A stretch of DNA of 64,000 nucleotides from Lachnospiraceae bacterium AC2028 (lineage in GTDB: Bacteria; Bacillota; Clostridia; Lachnospirales; Lachnospiraceae), in contig JNJD01000007.1 of NCBI GenBank assembly GCA_000702685.1, positions 434,001 to 498,000 of the forward strand, read 5' to 3'. The position numbers were made by a program, and so were the translations under genes. Shown here piece after piece: positions 7,310 through 19,030 of the stretch (the stretch's first letter is position 1; every line of letters starts with the position of its first letter). The notes below the pieces were generated by a model. The model saw only the letters and a program-made list of their open reading frames with translations. It was not told the DNA's origin and searched no databases.

Positions 7310-9795
7310 GATCTCACCTCCCCTTCGATCTCTTTTACGGTTCCGTCATCCGGCGGAACTTCCCGGAGCGAGCCCATCGTAACGACCGCCGCGATATCAC
7401 CCTTTACGAGTGCATGCATCTCTCCCACGACATATCCGTTTATCTGGCCTCTTACCATTCCGTCAACCCTGACGGTTCCGAACCCTCTGTCGAGCTTGAT
7501 GGGAACGGATACTTCGAACGAAGTCTTTTCGATTATCTTCTCACCGACCATAAGTATCTGGGGAAGTACGAACATTACGAGTCCTATCGAAATGAGGGTT
7601 CCTCTTCCGAGACACTGTCCTATACCGCATATGGTCGCATCGGATGAAAGCCTGCCGATCGCGAATCCGGAAAGCACCATCATCGAACCCGAAGTGATTA
7701 TCGTAGGGAATGCAAAATTAAGAGTTTCGATACACGCCTCTTTCTTGCTCATGATCTTGCGCAGCTCGGTATATCTTCCCGATATGACGATCGCATAATC
7801 GATATTCGCACCCATCTGGATTGAACTGACTATCAGATATCCCATGAAGAAAAGATATGTATGCTGCAGTGTCGGGAACGAGAAATTGATCCATATCGCA
7901 CCCTGGATTACCAATATCAAAAGCACAGGCATTCCTGCGGAAAGGAATGTGAACAGCAGAACGGAAAGAACCGCCAGTATGGAAACAATGCTGACCACGA
8001 GATTATCCCGTGCGAAGGTCTTTTTCAGATCGTACTGGCTGGTGGATTCTCCGGTTACAAGAACATTTTCTTCTCCGTCATAATATTTTCCGGCGATCTC
8101 ATGCATCTCATCAAGGAATGCAAATGTTTCGTCTCCCTCCTGGGGAAGGTTCAGATATACGAGCATGCGGCTGTAATCCTCACCCTGAAGCTGATCTTTA
8201 GCCATCTGCATCTGCGCATTGGCTTCATCGAGTGTCTCCATAAGATCGTCATCCAGAGTGACGTATCCTTCTTCAACTTCCTTGTGAAGGAACATCACTA
8301 TGTCGATCAAAGGGATCTTGTATCCGGAAAAACCGTTGATTATCTTCGCATAGTTTTCATCGTTTATCGCATATGCCATGTACAGAAGTTCCGAGACTTC
8401 GTAATCGACATTGAAGGTTTCCGAAAACTCCCTCGCGCTGAGTCCGTCCGTCAGCATGTATCCGTCTATCGCTTCGGTGTTGGCAAGTCCCTGACAATGA
8501 TCGACTTCATCGCGTGCCTCAAGAGCTCTCATAAGTTCGGCTTCTTTTTCATAATTGCCCGCCGGCACAATGAGTGCGACAAAATTGGATTCCCCGAAAG
8601 CATTTGCTATCATCTCGTCGGCTATCTGTGATTCGTTGCGGACGGGAGTTACTATCTTGGAGTAACCGTATACGTAAGGACAGTTGTTCGAAAGATAAAA
8701 CGCTCCGATGACAAGCAGCACAAATACGGGCGGGATCACGAATCTCGTCATGTGATCGAATTTTCCGATAAAAGAAATCTTCGGAATAAAGCTCTTATGC
8801 TTTGTCTTGTCCATTGCTTTGCCGAATACCATGATGAGTCCGGGCATGAGCAGGAATACGGACAAAAGGGAAAAGAATATTGCTTTGATAAGGCAGATGG
8901 CCATATCCTTGCCTATTCCGTACTGCATGAACATCATGGCGATAAGTCCGCCTATGGTCGTAAGCGAACTGGAGAATATTTCGGGTATAGCCTTGGACAG
9001 GGCAACAATATCGGCTTCACGTATGCCGAGCGTCTGATGCTCTTCCTTGTATCTGTTGCAGAATATGATCGCATAGTCCACGCTCAGTGCAAGCTGAAGG
9101 ACTATCGTCACGGAATCCGATACAAAAGAGATCGTACCGAGGAAGAAATTCGTACCTGCGGCAAGAACTGCCGATGCGCCGAATGTAAGAAGGAGCACGG
9201 GGACTTCCGCATAAGTCGAAGATGTGAATATCAGAACCGAAAGAACGACCACAACAACCAGTGCGGATACGACCTTCATTTCCTGCGCTATGGTTTCCGC
9301 TGCCTGATCTCCCATCGAAGTGCTGACATATATATCATAGCCTTCAAGAGATGCCTTTATCTCATCAAGTCCGTCAAGACATCTCTCATCATCTTCGGGA
9401 TACGCGAAGGTGATATCGTAAAGTGCGGAGAAATCATTGTAATGATCCGAACCGTCACCGAACGAAACAAGCGTGACATCATCTCTTTCTTCGATACCAT
9501 CGCATATTGCGCATGCTTCATCATAGGTGATATTGGTCACCATGAGTCTTGCGCTTCCGTATGTAATGAACTGGTCGTTCATCAGGGATATTCCCCTGCT
9601 GGTCTCCGCGGAATCGGGCAGGTATGCGGCAAGATCGTTCTCTACCTTAACCCACCTTGAAGCGATCGCGCAGAATATAAGTGCTATGCAGATCAAAAGG
9701 AAAAACAGATTTCTCCTGTCAACTATAAAGGTGGCAACCTTCAGCATAACCGAGTTGCCACCTTCTTTTTTCTTATTCTCTTCCTGCTTACTCAT
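7306..9795 (-). CDS. MMPL/RND-family exporter with repetitive C-terminal tail
   Basis: An 829-residue inner-membrane transporter of the MMPL (RND) type. It has a first membrane helix around residues 15-40, an extracytoplasmic domain, a block of helices, a second extracytoplasmic domain, and a second helix block, matching the duplicated two-half layout of the family. Members export lipids, peptides or surface polymers using proton motive force. The last 60 residues are unusual: a run such as VRVDGMVRGQINGYVVG resembles the short hydrophobic/Gly repeats of bactofilins. I chose the ATG at 9795 (MSKQEENKKK), with AAAGGGAAG before it, over an ATG 13 codons upstream that has no ribosome binding site. 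The downstream GLUG gene overlaps its stop by 4 nt. Confidence 0.85.
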   Translation of the reverse strand: MSKQEENKKKEGGNSVMLKVATFIVDRRNLFFLLICIALIFCAIASRWVKVENDLAAYLPDSAETSRGISLMNDQFITYGSARLMVTNITYDEACAICDGIEERDDVTLVSFGDGSDHYNDFSALYDITFAYPEDDERCLDGLDEIKASLEGYDIYVSTSMGDQAAETIAQEMKVVSALVVVVVLSVLIFTSSTYAEVPVLLLTFGASAVLAAGTNFFLGTISFVSDSVTIVLQLALSVDYAIIFCNRYKEEHQTLGIREADIVALSKAIPEIFSSSLTTIGGLIAMMFMQYGIGKDMAICLIKAIFFSLLSVFLLMPGLIMVFGKAMDKTKHKSFIPKISFIGKFDHMTRFVIPPVFVLLVIGAFYLSNNCPYVYGYSKIVTPVRNESQIADEMIANAFGESNFVALIVPAGNYEKEAELMRALEARDEVDHCQGLANTEAIDGYMLTDGLSAREFSETFNVDYEVSELLYMAYAINDENYAKIINGFSGYKIPLIDIVMFLHKEVEEGYVTLDDDLMETLDEANAQMQMAKDQLQGEDYSRMLVYLNLPQEGDETFAFLDEMHEIAGKYYDGEENVLVTGESTSQYDLKKTFARDNLVVSIVSILAVLSVLLFTFLSAGMPVLLILVIQGAIWINFSFPTLQHTYLFFMGYLIVSSIQMGANIDYAIVISGRYTELRKIMSKKEACIETLNFAFPTIITSGSMMVLSGFAIGRLSSDATICGIGQCLGRGTLISIGLVMFVLPQILMVGEKIIEKTSFEVSVPIKLDRGFGTVRVDGMVRGQINGYVVGEMHALVKGDIAAVVTMGSLREVPPDDGTVKEIEGEVRS

Positions 9796-9905
9796 TTTAT
9801 GACTTCCCTTTAGATGCCTTAAGTCGCACATCACACTGTACGGCTTCTAAAGACATACCAATAAAAAACCTTGGCTGTAACAGTCAAATTTATAAACGAC
9901 TACGT

Positions 9906-9911
9906 ATTATA
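9906..9911 (-). promoter_or_regulatory. Extended -10 promoter for the MMPL/GLUG operon
   Basis: On the minus strand TGG precedes a perfect TATAAT at 9906-9911, an extended -10 element. No good -35 is present; GCTTCA at 17 bp is the nearest. The predicted leader is about 100 nt. Confidence 0.6.
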
Positions 9912-9968
9912 CCACTTTGTACGCGGAGTGAAGCATTTATTTGCCCGTCTGTGCGCTGTTTGGAAACT

Positions 9969-10000
9969 AAAAAAATCTGCCCGGTCATTCGGGCAGATTT
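9969..10000 (-). terminator. Intrinsic terminator after the rRNA methyltransferase gene
   Basis: Eleven-bp perfect stem (AAATCTGCCCG / CGGGCAGATTT) with a 6-nt loop, followed on the minus strand by a run of Ts. It lies 2 nt after the stop codon at 10003. Confidence 0.9.
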
Positions 10001-10002
10001 TA

Positions 10003-11199
10003 TCAGTATTCTTCGAAAACTTGGTAAATAAAAAATTTCAGATAAAGTGACTCGGGACAGCCCATCAGATAGGGGTGGTCCGGTGACTGCATCCTGTATT
10101 CCACAAGACGGAGTCTCTTTCTCGCACCCTTTGCGGCCTCGAGGATCGTCTTTTCAAGCAGCTCCGGTGTCATGAAATGTGAGCACGAGCAGGTGCACAG
10201 AAATCCTCCGGGCTTTACGAGCTTCATACCCTTCATATTGATCTCGCGGTATCCCTTCACCGCATTCTTGGTTGCGGATCTGGACTTTGTAAATGCGGGA
10301 GGATCGAGTATAACGACATCATAGCTTTCTCCGTCCCCGACCAGTTTCGGCAAAAGATCGAAAACATCCGCGCAGGTAAACTTCACGGTATCTTCAAGGC
10401 CGTTGAGCTTCGCATTTTCCCTTGCCTGTTCGACAGCCAGTTCCGATGCATCCACACCCAGAACGCTCTCCGCTCCCGCAAGTCCGGCATTCAGCGCAAA
10501 GGATCCGGTATGCGTAAAGCAATCGAGAACCTTCTTCCCCTTGCAGAGTTTTGCCGCAGCCGCGCGGTTGTATTTCTGGTCAAGGAAAAATCCTGTCTTC
10601 TGGCCTTCCTCGATATTTACTCCGTACTTTACTCCGTTCTCTGTGATGACAACATTTGTATCAAAAGGCCCGCCTATGAATCCCTTTACCTTATCGAGAC
10701 CTTCGAGTTTTCTGACAGACGCGTCACTTCTTTCGTAAACGCCGCGTATATTTATTCCATCCTCTGCAAGAACCTTCTTCACAAGATCGCAGATGATCTC
10801 TTTATGTCTCTCCATTCCGAGAGTTTCACATTCCGCGACAAGTACATCTTCGAATTTATCGATGACCAGTCCGGGGAATCCGTCCGATTCGGAGAAAATG
10901 ACACGGCAGCAGCTTGTATCCACTACGGACTTTCTGTATTCCCAGGCTGCCCTTACTTTCTTTTCCCAAAAAGACTCATCTATCGGATCGTCATGATACC
11001 TTTCGAGCATACGTACGGTTATCGTACTCTTGGGATTGATATAACCCTTTCCGAGCTTGTATCCGTCAAAATCAAATACATCGACTGTATCTCCGGGCAC
11101 AAATTCACCTTCGATCCGATCGATCTCATTGTCATATATCCAGCGGCCGCCGCTTTTTAAATATCTTCCGCCACCCTTTTTCAGAATAACCTCTGCCAT
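10003..11199 (-). CDS. RlmI-like class I rRNA (cytosine-5) methyltransferase
   Basis: SAM-dependent methyltransferase of the RlmI/YccW family, whose E. coli member makes m5C1962 in 23S rRNA. Residues about 1-75 form a PUA-like RNA-binding domain (KGGGRYLKSGGRWIYDNEI). The Rossmann core shows KVLDCFTHTGSFAL (SAM loop), a VILDPPAFTKS motif, and a CSCSHFM segment near the C-terminus that would carry the catalytic Cys. The length (398 residues) fits the family. A TTG two codons upstream is also possible, but I prefer ATG at 11199, with GAAAG-type pairing before it. It lies 18 nt after the LysR gene and is probably cotranscribed with it. The exact rRNA target is inferred. Confidence 0.87.
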   Translation of the reverse strand: MAEVILKKGGGRYLKSGGRWIYDNEIDRIEGEFVPGDTVDVFDFDGYKLGKGYINPKSTITVRMLERYHDDPIDESFWEKKVRAAWEYRKSVVDTSCCRVIFSESDGFPGLVIDKFEDVLVAECETLGMERHKEIICDLVKKVLAEDGINIRGVYERSDASVRKLEGLDKVKGFIGGPFDTNVVITENGVKYGVNIEEGQKTGFFLDQKYNRAAAAKLCKGKKVLDCFTHTGSFALNAGLAGAESVLGVDASELAVEQARENAKLNGLEDTVKFTCADVFDLLPKLVGDGESYDVVILDPPAFTKSRSATKNAVKGYREINMKGMKLVKPGGFLCTCSCSHFMTPELLEKTILEAAKGARKRLRLVEYRMQSPDHPYLMGCPESLYLKFFIYQVFEEY

Positions 11200-11217
11200 G
11201 ATCAACTTTCTTTCAGA

Positions 11218-12117
11218 TTATTTGCCGTACTTCTTCATTTCCTTGATGAAGATCTTGGCTATATCACTGAGCTTCGCATCGCTCCTCTTGATGTAACCGA
11301 TCGTCATCTTCTCGTCACTGTCGAGCGGAAGCGCCGAATAGCCCGCACCGTTAAGTTTTTTGCATATGACACCGCTGCACAGTGTGTAGGCATTGAGAAG
11401 TGTCATCATATTGAGCGCCGTGGCACGGTCATTGACGTGAATGATCTTCTTGTACGGATAAGTGCTGAGAACTTCCTCCGCATAATAGAATGAATTCTTT
11501 TCACCCTGGTCGAATGAAAGACAGGGATAATCATCAAGCTCCTTGAAGGAGATCTTTTTCTTTTTCGCGAGCGGATGATTTGCGCTTATATATACGTATG
11601 TGTCGCATGAAAACAGCGGAGTGAAGACCAGATTGTTCTCCCTGAAATCATTCTCGAGTATCTGACGGTTAAAATCATTCAGATACAGGATTCCGAGTTC
11701 GCTTCTCTGATTCTTTACATTCGATATGATCTCGTGTGTTCTCGTCTCGTATATCGCAAAATCAAACTGATCGATACCGGCCTTCAGTACGGCATTGGAG
11801 AACGCCTCCACCGCGAATGTATAGTGCTGTGCGGAAACATAAAATTTCTTGTCCGAAACGGCTCTTCCGTTATAACGGTCCTCCATCAGAGTGTACTGGT
11901 CCAGTATCTGTCTGACATAGCCGAGGAATTCGCTGCCTTCGGTCGTAAGCTCTATTCCGCGGTTGCTTCTCTGAAATACGGTGATGCCGATCTCGTCTTC
12001 AAGATCCCTGATGGCCTGTGACAGACTGGGCTGCGACATGAACAGGCTCTTAGCGGCCTCATTCATCGACCCGCGTTCCGCTATCTCTATAACATATTTC
12101 ATCTGTTGAAGGGTCAT
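11218..12117 (-). CDS. LysR-family transcriptional regulator
   Basis: 299 residues. The N-terminal winged helix-turn-helix (AAKSLFMSQPSLSQAIRDLEDEIG, residues about 18-41) is typical of LysR proteins, and residues about 90-290 form the periplasmic-binding-like effector domain. A strong AGGAGG lies 7 nt before the ATG. LysR proteins are usually transcribed divergently from their targets. Here the upstream neighbour (cellobiose phosphorylase) ends with its own terminator in the same orientation, and the downstream neighbour is an rRNA methyltransferase, so the neighbourhood gives no good clue to the effector or regulon. Confidence 0.92.
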   Translation of the reverse strand: MTLQQMKYVIEIAERGSMNEAAKSLFMSQPSLSQAIRDLEDEIGITVFQRSNRGIELTTEGSEFLGYVRQILDQYTLMEDRYNGRAVSDKKFYVSAQHYTFAVEAFSNAVLKAGIDQFDFAIYETRTHEIISNVKNQRSELGILYLNDFNRQILENDFRENNLVFTPLFSCDTYVYISANHPLAKKKKISFKELDDYPCLSFDQGEKNSFYYAEEVLSTYPYKKIIHVNDRATALNMMTLLNAYTLCSGVICKKLNGAGYSALPLDSDEKMTIGYIKRSDAKLSDIAKIFIKEMKKYGK

Positions 12118-12186
12118 GGAAAACCTCCTGTCATCCGTTTTTGACGAAACAAATCATATCATAAACGCAAAAAGAAAAAAACACAG

Positions 12187-12221
12187 AAAAACCCGCAGGG
12201 CATATCCGCTCTGCGGGTTTT
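12187..12221 (-). terminator. Intrinsic terminator after cellobiose phosphorylase
   Basis: Minus-strand stem ACCCGCAG / CTGCGGGT closing a loop of about 16 nt with possible inner pairing, followed by TTTTTCTG. It starts about 18 nt after the stop codon at 12239. Confidence 0.85.
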
Positions 12222-12238
12222 GAAAATTCATATCGGAT

Positions 12239-14677
12239 TTATCCCATTACCACTTCAACCTTGACGGTCTTCTTGGAAGCATCGTAGGGGATAACGGTTC
12301 CTTCTACCTTGGCACCGTCAACGATGAGCTCCTTAACGCCCTTCTGAACGCCGTTCTGTTTGACGGTGATGTCATACTCAACACCTCTGTAGATCCTCTT
12401 GATGCTGAAATCGCCAAAATCCGCAGGTACACAGGGATCAACGGAAAGTCCCTTAAGAGTGGGATATACTCCGAGGATGTACTGTGAGATGTTTACGAAG
12501 GTCCATGCTGCGGTACCGGTGAGCCAGCTGTTCTTGCCTTCGCCGTGGAACTTCGCATCGGCACCTGCTACCATCTGGCAGTAGATATAGGGCTCGGTCC
12601 TGTGGATCTCACTGATCTCCTCGGTGTAAGCGGGACAGGTCTTCTTGTAAACTTCGAATGCCCTGTCTCCTCTTCCGATAACAGTCTCTGCGATGGATAC
12701 CCAGGGATTGTTGTGGCAGAAGATACCTGCGTTCTCTTTGTACCCGGGAGGATATGAGGAAACTTCACCGAGTTCTTCATGATAAACGGTATATGCGGGC
12801 TGAAGGATCATTACGCCGTACTTGGTATCAAGCTTAGCCTTTACGGAATCGAGAGCCTTCTGTGCCTGGCCGGTCTCTTTTCCTACACCTGCAAGTACGC
12901 AGAAGCCCTGGGGCTCGATGTAGATCTGACCTTCTTCACAATCCTTGCTTCCTACCTTGCCGCCGTAAGAATCATATGCTCTGACGAACCACTCGCCGTC
13001 CCATCCTGCGTTGGAATCAAGAAGGATCTCATTCATCTCCGCTACGGATGCACGTACCTTGGCAGCTTCATCGGTAAGTCCCTTGAGATCGCAGAGATCG
13101 GCATATTCATTACCGTACTTGACGAACATTCCGCCGATGAATACGGACTCCGCAACAGGTCCTTCGCTGGGTCCGAATGTCTGGAAGGATTCACCGGGCT
13201 GTGTTGAATGGCAGTTGAGGTTCAGGCAGTCATTCCAGTCTGCTCTTCCGATAAGAGGAAGTCTGTGAGGTCCTCTGTGTGTATCGACATAACCGAACGA
13301 CCTGCGGAGATGCTCCATAAGAGTCTCTGCAACAGATGCGTCATTATCGAAAGGTACCATCTCATCAAGAATGGTAGCATCGCCGGTCTCCCTGATGTAT
13401 GCGCTGGTTCCGGCAATGAGCCAAAGGGGATCGTCGCCGAATCCCGAACCGATGTCGGAGTTGCCCTTCTTGGTAAGAGGCTGATACTGGTGATATGCTC
13501 TTCCGTCCTGGAACTGGGTGGAAGCGATATCGATGATCCTCTCACGTGCCCTGTCGGGAATAAGGTGTACGAATCCGAGAAGATCCTGGCAGGAATCTCT
13601 GAATCCCATTCCTCTTCCGATACCGGACTCATAATATGAAGCCGATCTGGACATGTTGAAGGTGACCATGCACTGGTACTGGTTCCAGATATTGACCATA
13701 CGGTTAACCTTGTCATTGGAAGAATCAACCGTGTAGATGTTAAGGAGCTTGTCCCACTGATCGTTCAGCTCTGCAAATGCGGCATCAACCTTGGCATCGG
13801 TGTCATATTTTGCGAGCATTGCTTCAGCGGGCTTCTTGTTGATGACATTGTGGGATTCCCACTTGTCCTCTACGGGATTCTCGATATATCCGAGAACGAA
13901 TACATAGGACTTGCTCTCTCCGGGCTTAAGTGTCACATCGAGCTGGTGAGCTGCGATGGGGCTCCATCCGGATGCCATTGAATTGGTGAGCTTTCCGTTA
14001 AGGACCGCTTCGGGATCTCCGGCATAGTGATATAGTCCGAGGAACGAATCCCTTGCGGTATCAAATGCGGTGATTGGAGCATTTACGGAATAGATCGCAT
14101 AATGATTTCTGCGCTCTCTGTACTCTGTCTTGTGGTAAATGGTCGAACCCTTAACCTCTACTTCACCTGTGGAGAAATTTCTCTGGAAGTTTCTGCTGTC
14201 ATCGTCGGCATTCCAGAGACACCACTCTACATATGAGAAGATGCTGATGCTCTTGTCTGCGGAAGAATCATTGGTGACAACAAGTCTGGTGACTTCGCAG
14301 TTATCGCTTACGGGAACGAAGGTAAGAACATCAGCTCTCACGCCGTTCTTAACGCCCTTGAACTTACTGTATCCGATACCGTGACGGCATTCATACTCGT
14401 CAAGATCAGTCTGGGTAGGCTTCCATCCGGGATTCCATACGGTATCTCCGTCCTTGATGTAGAAATATTTTCCGTTGATGTCCATGGGAACATCGTTGTA
14501 ACGATATCTTGTAAGCCTGAGAAGCTTGGCATCCTTATAGAAGGTATAGCCTCCGCAGGTGTTTGAGATCAGCGAAAAGAATTCCTTGCTCCCCAGGTAA
14601 TTGATCCAGGGCAGAGGAGTCTTCGGGGTCTCAATGACATACTCTCTGTGCTCGTCATCAAAATGGCCGAATTTCAT
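12239..14677 (-). CDS. Cellobiose phosphorylase, glycoside hydrolase family 94
   Basis: Phosphorolyses cellobiose to alpha-glucose-1-phosphate and glucose in the cytoplasm, saving ATP during cellulose or cellodextrin use. At 812 residues it matches GH94 cellobiose phosphorylases. The N-terminal beta-sandwich starts with [16 protein letters not shown] and carries the [13 protein letters not shown] stretch. The (alpha/alpha)6 catalytic barrel contains [38 protein letters not shown] and [10 protein letters not shown], whose DWND Asp is the expected general acid. No signal peptide. It lies 53 nt behind the lacI-type gene, so regulator and enzyme are probably one transcription unit. Specificity for cellobiose rather than cellodextrin or another beta-glucoside is inferred from overall resemblance. 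Confidence 0.93.
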   Translation of the reverse strand: MKFGHFDDEHREYVIETPKTPLPWINYLGSKEFFSLISNTCGGYTFYKDAKLLRLTRYRYNDVPMDINGKYFYIKDGDTVWNPGWKPTQTDLDEYECRHGIGYSKFKGVKNGVRADVLTFVPVSDNCEVTRLVVTNDSSADKSISIFSYVEWCLWNADDDSRNFQRNFSTGEVEVKGSTIYHKTEYRERRNHYAIYSVNAPITAFDTARDSFLGLYHYAGDPEAVLNGKLTNSMASGWSPIAAHQLDVTLKPGESKSYVFVLGYIENPVEDKWESHNVINKKPAEAMLAKYDTDAKVDAAFAELNDQWDKLLNIYTVDSSNDKVNRMVNIWNQYQCMVTFNMSRSASYYESGIGRGMGFRDSCQDLLGFVHLIPDRARERIIDIASTQFQDGRAYHQYQPLTKKGNSDIGSGFGDDPLWLIAGTSAYIRETGDATILDEMVPFDNDASVAETLMEHLRRSFGYVDTHRGPHRLPLIGRADWNDCLNLNCHSTQPGESFQTFGPSEGPVAESVFIGGMFVKYGNEYADLCDLKGLTDEAAKVRASVAEMNEILLDSNAGWDGEWFVRAYDSYGGKVGSKDCEEGQIYIEPQGFCVLAGVGKETGQAQKALDSVKAKLDTKYGVMILQPAYTVYHEELGEVSSYPPGYKENAGIFCHNNPWVSIAETVIGRGDRAFEVYKKTCPAYTEEISEIHRTEPYIYCQMVAGADAKFHGEGKNSWLTGTAAWTFVNISQYILGVYPTLKGLSVDPCVPADFGDFSIKRIYRGVEYDITVKQNGVQKGVKELIVDGAKVEGTVIPYDASKKTVKVEVVMG

Positions 14678-14730
14678 AGTGACTTCTCCTTTTGTCAGTA
14701 GTTAATGGGTGTTTAATCCGGTAATACCGG

Positions 14731-15756
14731 TCAATCGTATCTCAGGTCGCGGACAGATTCGCCGTCGTAGAGCCTTCCTTTTATAACAACCTTTTCAATC
14801 TTGGTTTCAAGCGGATGCTCGATGAGAGAGATGAGCTTCTGTGCCGCAGTCTCGCCGATGAGCTCGGTGGGCTGTCTGAGCGTCGTAAGTGAAGGAGTCA
14901 GATGCCTTCCCACTCTGATGCCGTCGTATCCGACTATCGAGATGTCCCTCGGTATCTCAAGTCCCGCTTCCTTGATAGCTGCGATTCCGCCGAGAGCGGA
15001 AAAATCATCGGGATAAAGAATGCATGTGGGTCTGTCTTTGAGCTTTAACAGTTTTTCGGTTGCGATACGCGCACGCTCGGTCTTTCTGTATTCCGCAACG
15101 GGAAGATACTCTTCGGGAACAGCGAGTCCCAGACCTTCCATGGTTTCTTTGAATGATGCGACACGTGCCTTCGTAACTTCACTGTCATTGCCGTCGTGGA
15201 TATATGCTATCTTTTTGTGACCCATCTTGGCACAGTGGATGACAAGTTCTCTCATACCGTTCACATTGTCTGATACCACCGACATGCGATTGTCAAAACA
15301 GTAGTCGATCGAAACTATCGGGATGTTGCTCTGCGCAAGTTCGATGACTTCCGCATCATGGAAGTCCATGCAGGCTATGAGAACTCCGTCAAACGCGCGG
15401 TATCTTGCGTGTGCGAGATAATTCATATTACCGACATTTGATGCAAGACCTCTGTTGATGAAGGTAATGTCATATCCCTTGGAATCCGCAACGTGCTTGA
15501 ATCTGTCGAGGAGCAGAGCGAAGAACTCATTGGTAAGACCGTTATGTGCTTCGTCTACGAACAGGATCCCGATGTTGTTGGACTTGTGTGTACGGAGAAC
15601 CTTGGCGGCAGAATTGGGCTGATATCCCATATCCTCCGCCGCTTTTTTGATACGCTCGCGAGTGGCTTCACTGATATCCGGCTGTCCGCTCAGCGCTTTA
15701 CTGACGGCAGCCACGGACACCCCGCACTCTCTGGCTATATCTTTCATTGAAACCAT
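14731..15756 (-). CDS. LacI-family repressor, probably for cellobiose phosphorylase
   Basis: 341 residues. The N-terminal LacI helix-turn-helix with hinge (MKDIARECGVSVAAVSKALSG) is followed by a periplasmic-binding-protein-like effector domain of about 280 residues. It is the first gene of a unit whose next member is the GH94 phosphorylase. A perfect palindrome (15790-15805) covers its predicted transcription start, suggesting autorepression and co-control of the phosphorylase. The inducer is likely cellobiose or a related sugar, by context only. Confidence 0.92.
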   Translation of the reverse strand: MVSMKDIARECGVSVAAVSKALSGQPDISEATRERIKKAAEDMGYQPNSAAKVLRTHKSNNIGILFVDEAHNGLTNEFFALLLDRFKHVADSKGYDITFINRGLASNVGNMNYLAHARYRAFDGVLIACMDFHDAEVIELAQSNIPIVSIDYCFDNRMSVVSDNVNGMRELVIHCAKMGHKKIAYIHDGNDSEVTKARVASFKETMEGLGLAVPEEYLPVAEYRKTERARIATEKLLKLKDRPTCILYPDDFSALGGIAAIKEAGLEIPRDISIVGYDGIRVGRHLTPSLTTLRQPTELIGETAAQKLISLIEHPLETKIEKVVIKGRLYDGESVRDLRYD

Positions 15757-15789
15757 AGGTTCTCCCCCCTCATTACTTTTCCATTATTT

Positions 15790-15805
15790 ACTTAATGGAT
15801 TAAGT
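15790..15805 (-). promoter_or_regulatory. Palindromic operator at the lacI transcription start
   Basis: ACTTAAT-GG-ATTAAGT is a perfect 7-bp inverted repeat with a 2-bp centre. It starts about 6 bp downstream of the -10 element, so a bound repressor would block the start site. Size and symmetry fit a LacI-family operator. Confidence 0.65.
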
Positions 15806-15811
15806 GCTTTA

Positions 15812-15840
15812 AATATAACGCATTTCGAAATCCATTACAA
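15812..15840 (-). promoter_or_regulatory. Sigma-A-type promoter for lacI-cellobiose phosphorylase
   Basis: On the minus strand TTGTAA (15835-15840) and TATATT (15812-15817) are 17 bp apart, just behind the dnaJ terminator and directly ahead of the palindrome at 15790. Confidence 0.65.
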
Positions 15841-15864
15841 GAATCAATTAATTTATATAATACC

Positions 15865-15894
15865 AAAAAAAGTGCACCAATGTGGTGCACTTTT
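15865..15894 (-). terminator. Terminator of the chaperone operon
   Basis: A 12-bp perfect stem (AAAAGTGCACCA / TGGTGCACTTTT) with a 3-nt loop and a T run on the minus strand. It lies about 20 nt after the dnaJ stop and isolates the chaperone operon from lacI. Confidence 0.92.
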
Positions 15895-15915
15895 ACTATT
15901 TTTTTTAAAAAAGTT

Positions 15916-17091
15916 TCAAAAGAGTTTCTTTTTCTTGCCCGGCTTCTCTTTCGGCTGCTCTCCGGAAGCCTTCTCCGCAGCGTGAAGCGAGTCTCCGGTA
16001 AGGGCATCAAACTGCTTAAGGAGCTCCTTGGCTTCATTCGAAAGTTTCTCGGGAGTTTCCACAACAAGGGTGATATAGTGGTCGCCCCTGACATTTTTGT
16101 TCCTCCACGAAGGTACACCCTTGCCCTTGAGCCTTACTCTCATATCGGTCTGGGTTCCGGCTTTTACATCATATATGACTTTGCCGTCAACGGTATCCAC
16201 AAGAACGGATCCGCCGAGCGCCGCAACAGCATAGGAGATGGGCACAAGTGAATAAATATCGAAACCGTCTCTCTGGAAAACAGGATGTCTGTCAACGATT
16301 GCTTCAACCCTGACATCACCTCTGGGTCCGCCGTTGGTTCCGGGATCACCGAGCTCGGCCAGGCTTACAGCCTGTCCGTTGTCGATTCCTGCGGGGAAAT
16401 CTACGGAATATCTCTTTTTCATGGGGATATATCCGGTTCCGCGGCAATCGGGACATTTCTCCTTGATCACCTTGCCGGTTCCGCGGCAGTCGGGACATAC
16501 CTCAACACTTCTCATCATTCCGAATGCGGAATTCCTGGTCCTCTGAACCTGGCCCCTGCCTCCGCAGGTGGAGCAGGTTTCGGGTGAAGTACCCGCCTTG
16601 GCGCCGCTTCCCTTACAGGATTTGCATTCTTCCTTGACGTTGAGTTCGATCTCTTTTTTGCATCCGAATACAGCTTCCATGAAGGTAAGCTTTACACTGG
16701 TACGGATGTTGGCTCCCTTCATGGGGCCGTTGCTGTTACGCCTTCCGCCGAAGCCGCCGAAACCGCCTCCTCCGAAGAAGCTTCCGAATATGTCTCCAAA
16801 ATCTCCGAAGATATCACTGAAGTCCATATTCGAGTAATCAAATCCGCCACCGCCGGCACCGTCAAATGCCGCATGGCCGAACTTATCATACTTGGCCCTC
16901 TTATCGGGATCGCTGAGAACGGCATAGGCTTCGGAGGCCTCTTTGAACTTGGCCTCCGCTTCCTTATCGCCGGGATTTGCATCCGGATGGTACTTTTTGG
17001 CAAGTACCCTGTATGCTTTTTTTAGCGTTGCCTCATCGGCACTTTTGTCTACTCCGAGTACTTCGTAGTAGTCACGCTTGGACTCTGCCAT
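15916..17091 (-). CDS. dnaJ: Chaperone protein DnaJ
   Basis: Hsp40 co-chaperone that stimulates DnaK ATPase and delivers clients. Of 391 residues, 1-70 form the J domain with [11 protein letters not shown] (HPD). A Gly/Phe-rich linker (residues about 75-115) precedes four zinc-ribbon repeats ([32 protein letters not shown]). The C-terminal client-binding domains follow, and the tail is lysine-rich ([11 protein letters not shown]). It starts 4 nt after the dnaK stop with a GAGG element. Last gene of the HrcA operon. Confidence 0.97.
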   Translation of the reverse strand: MAESKRDYYEVLGVDKSADEATLKKAYRVLAKKYHPDANPGDKEAEAKFKEASEAYAVLSDPDKRAKYDKFGHAAFDGAGGGGFDYSNMDFSDIFGDFGDIFGSFFGGGGFGGFGGRRNSNGPMKGANIRTSVKLTFMEAVFGCKKEIELNVKEECKSCKGSGAKAGTSPETCSTCGGRGQVQRTRNSAFGMMRSVEVCPDCRGTGKVIKEKCPDCRGTGYIPMKKRYSVDFPAGIDNGQAVSLAELGDPGTNGGPRGDVRVEAIVDRHPVFQRDGFDIYSLVPISYAVAALGGSVLVDTVDGKVIYDVKAGTQTDMRVRLKGKGVPSWRNKNVRGDHYITLVVETPEKLSNEAKELLKQFDALTGDSLHAAEKASGEQPKEKPGKKKKLF

Positions 17092-17095
17092 TTAA

Positions 17096-19024
<1,929 letters not shown>

Positions 19025-19030
19025 TTAAAT

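Noticed and set aside
8752-9660. 300-codon plus-strand open frame inside the MMPL gene
   Set aside because: Antisense shadow; His/Tyr/Gly/Cys-rich translation, no start signals, complete overlap with a clear MMPL gene.
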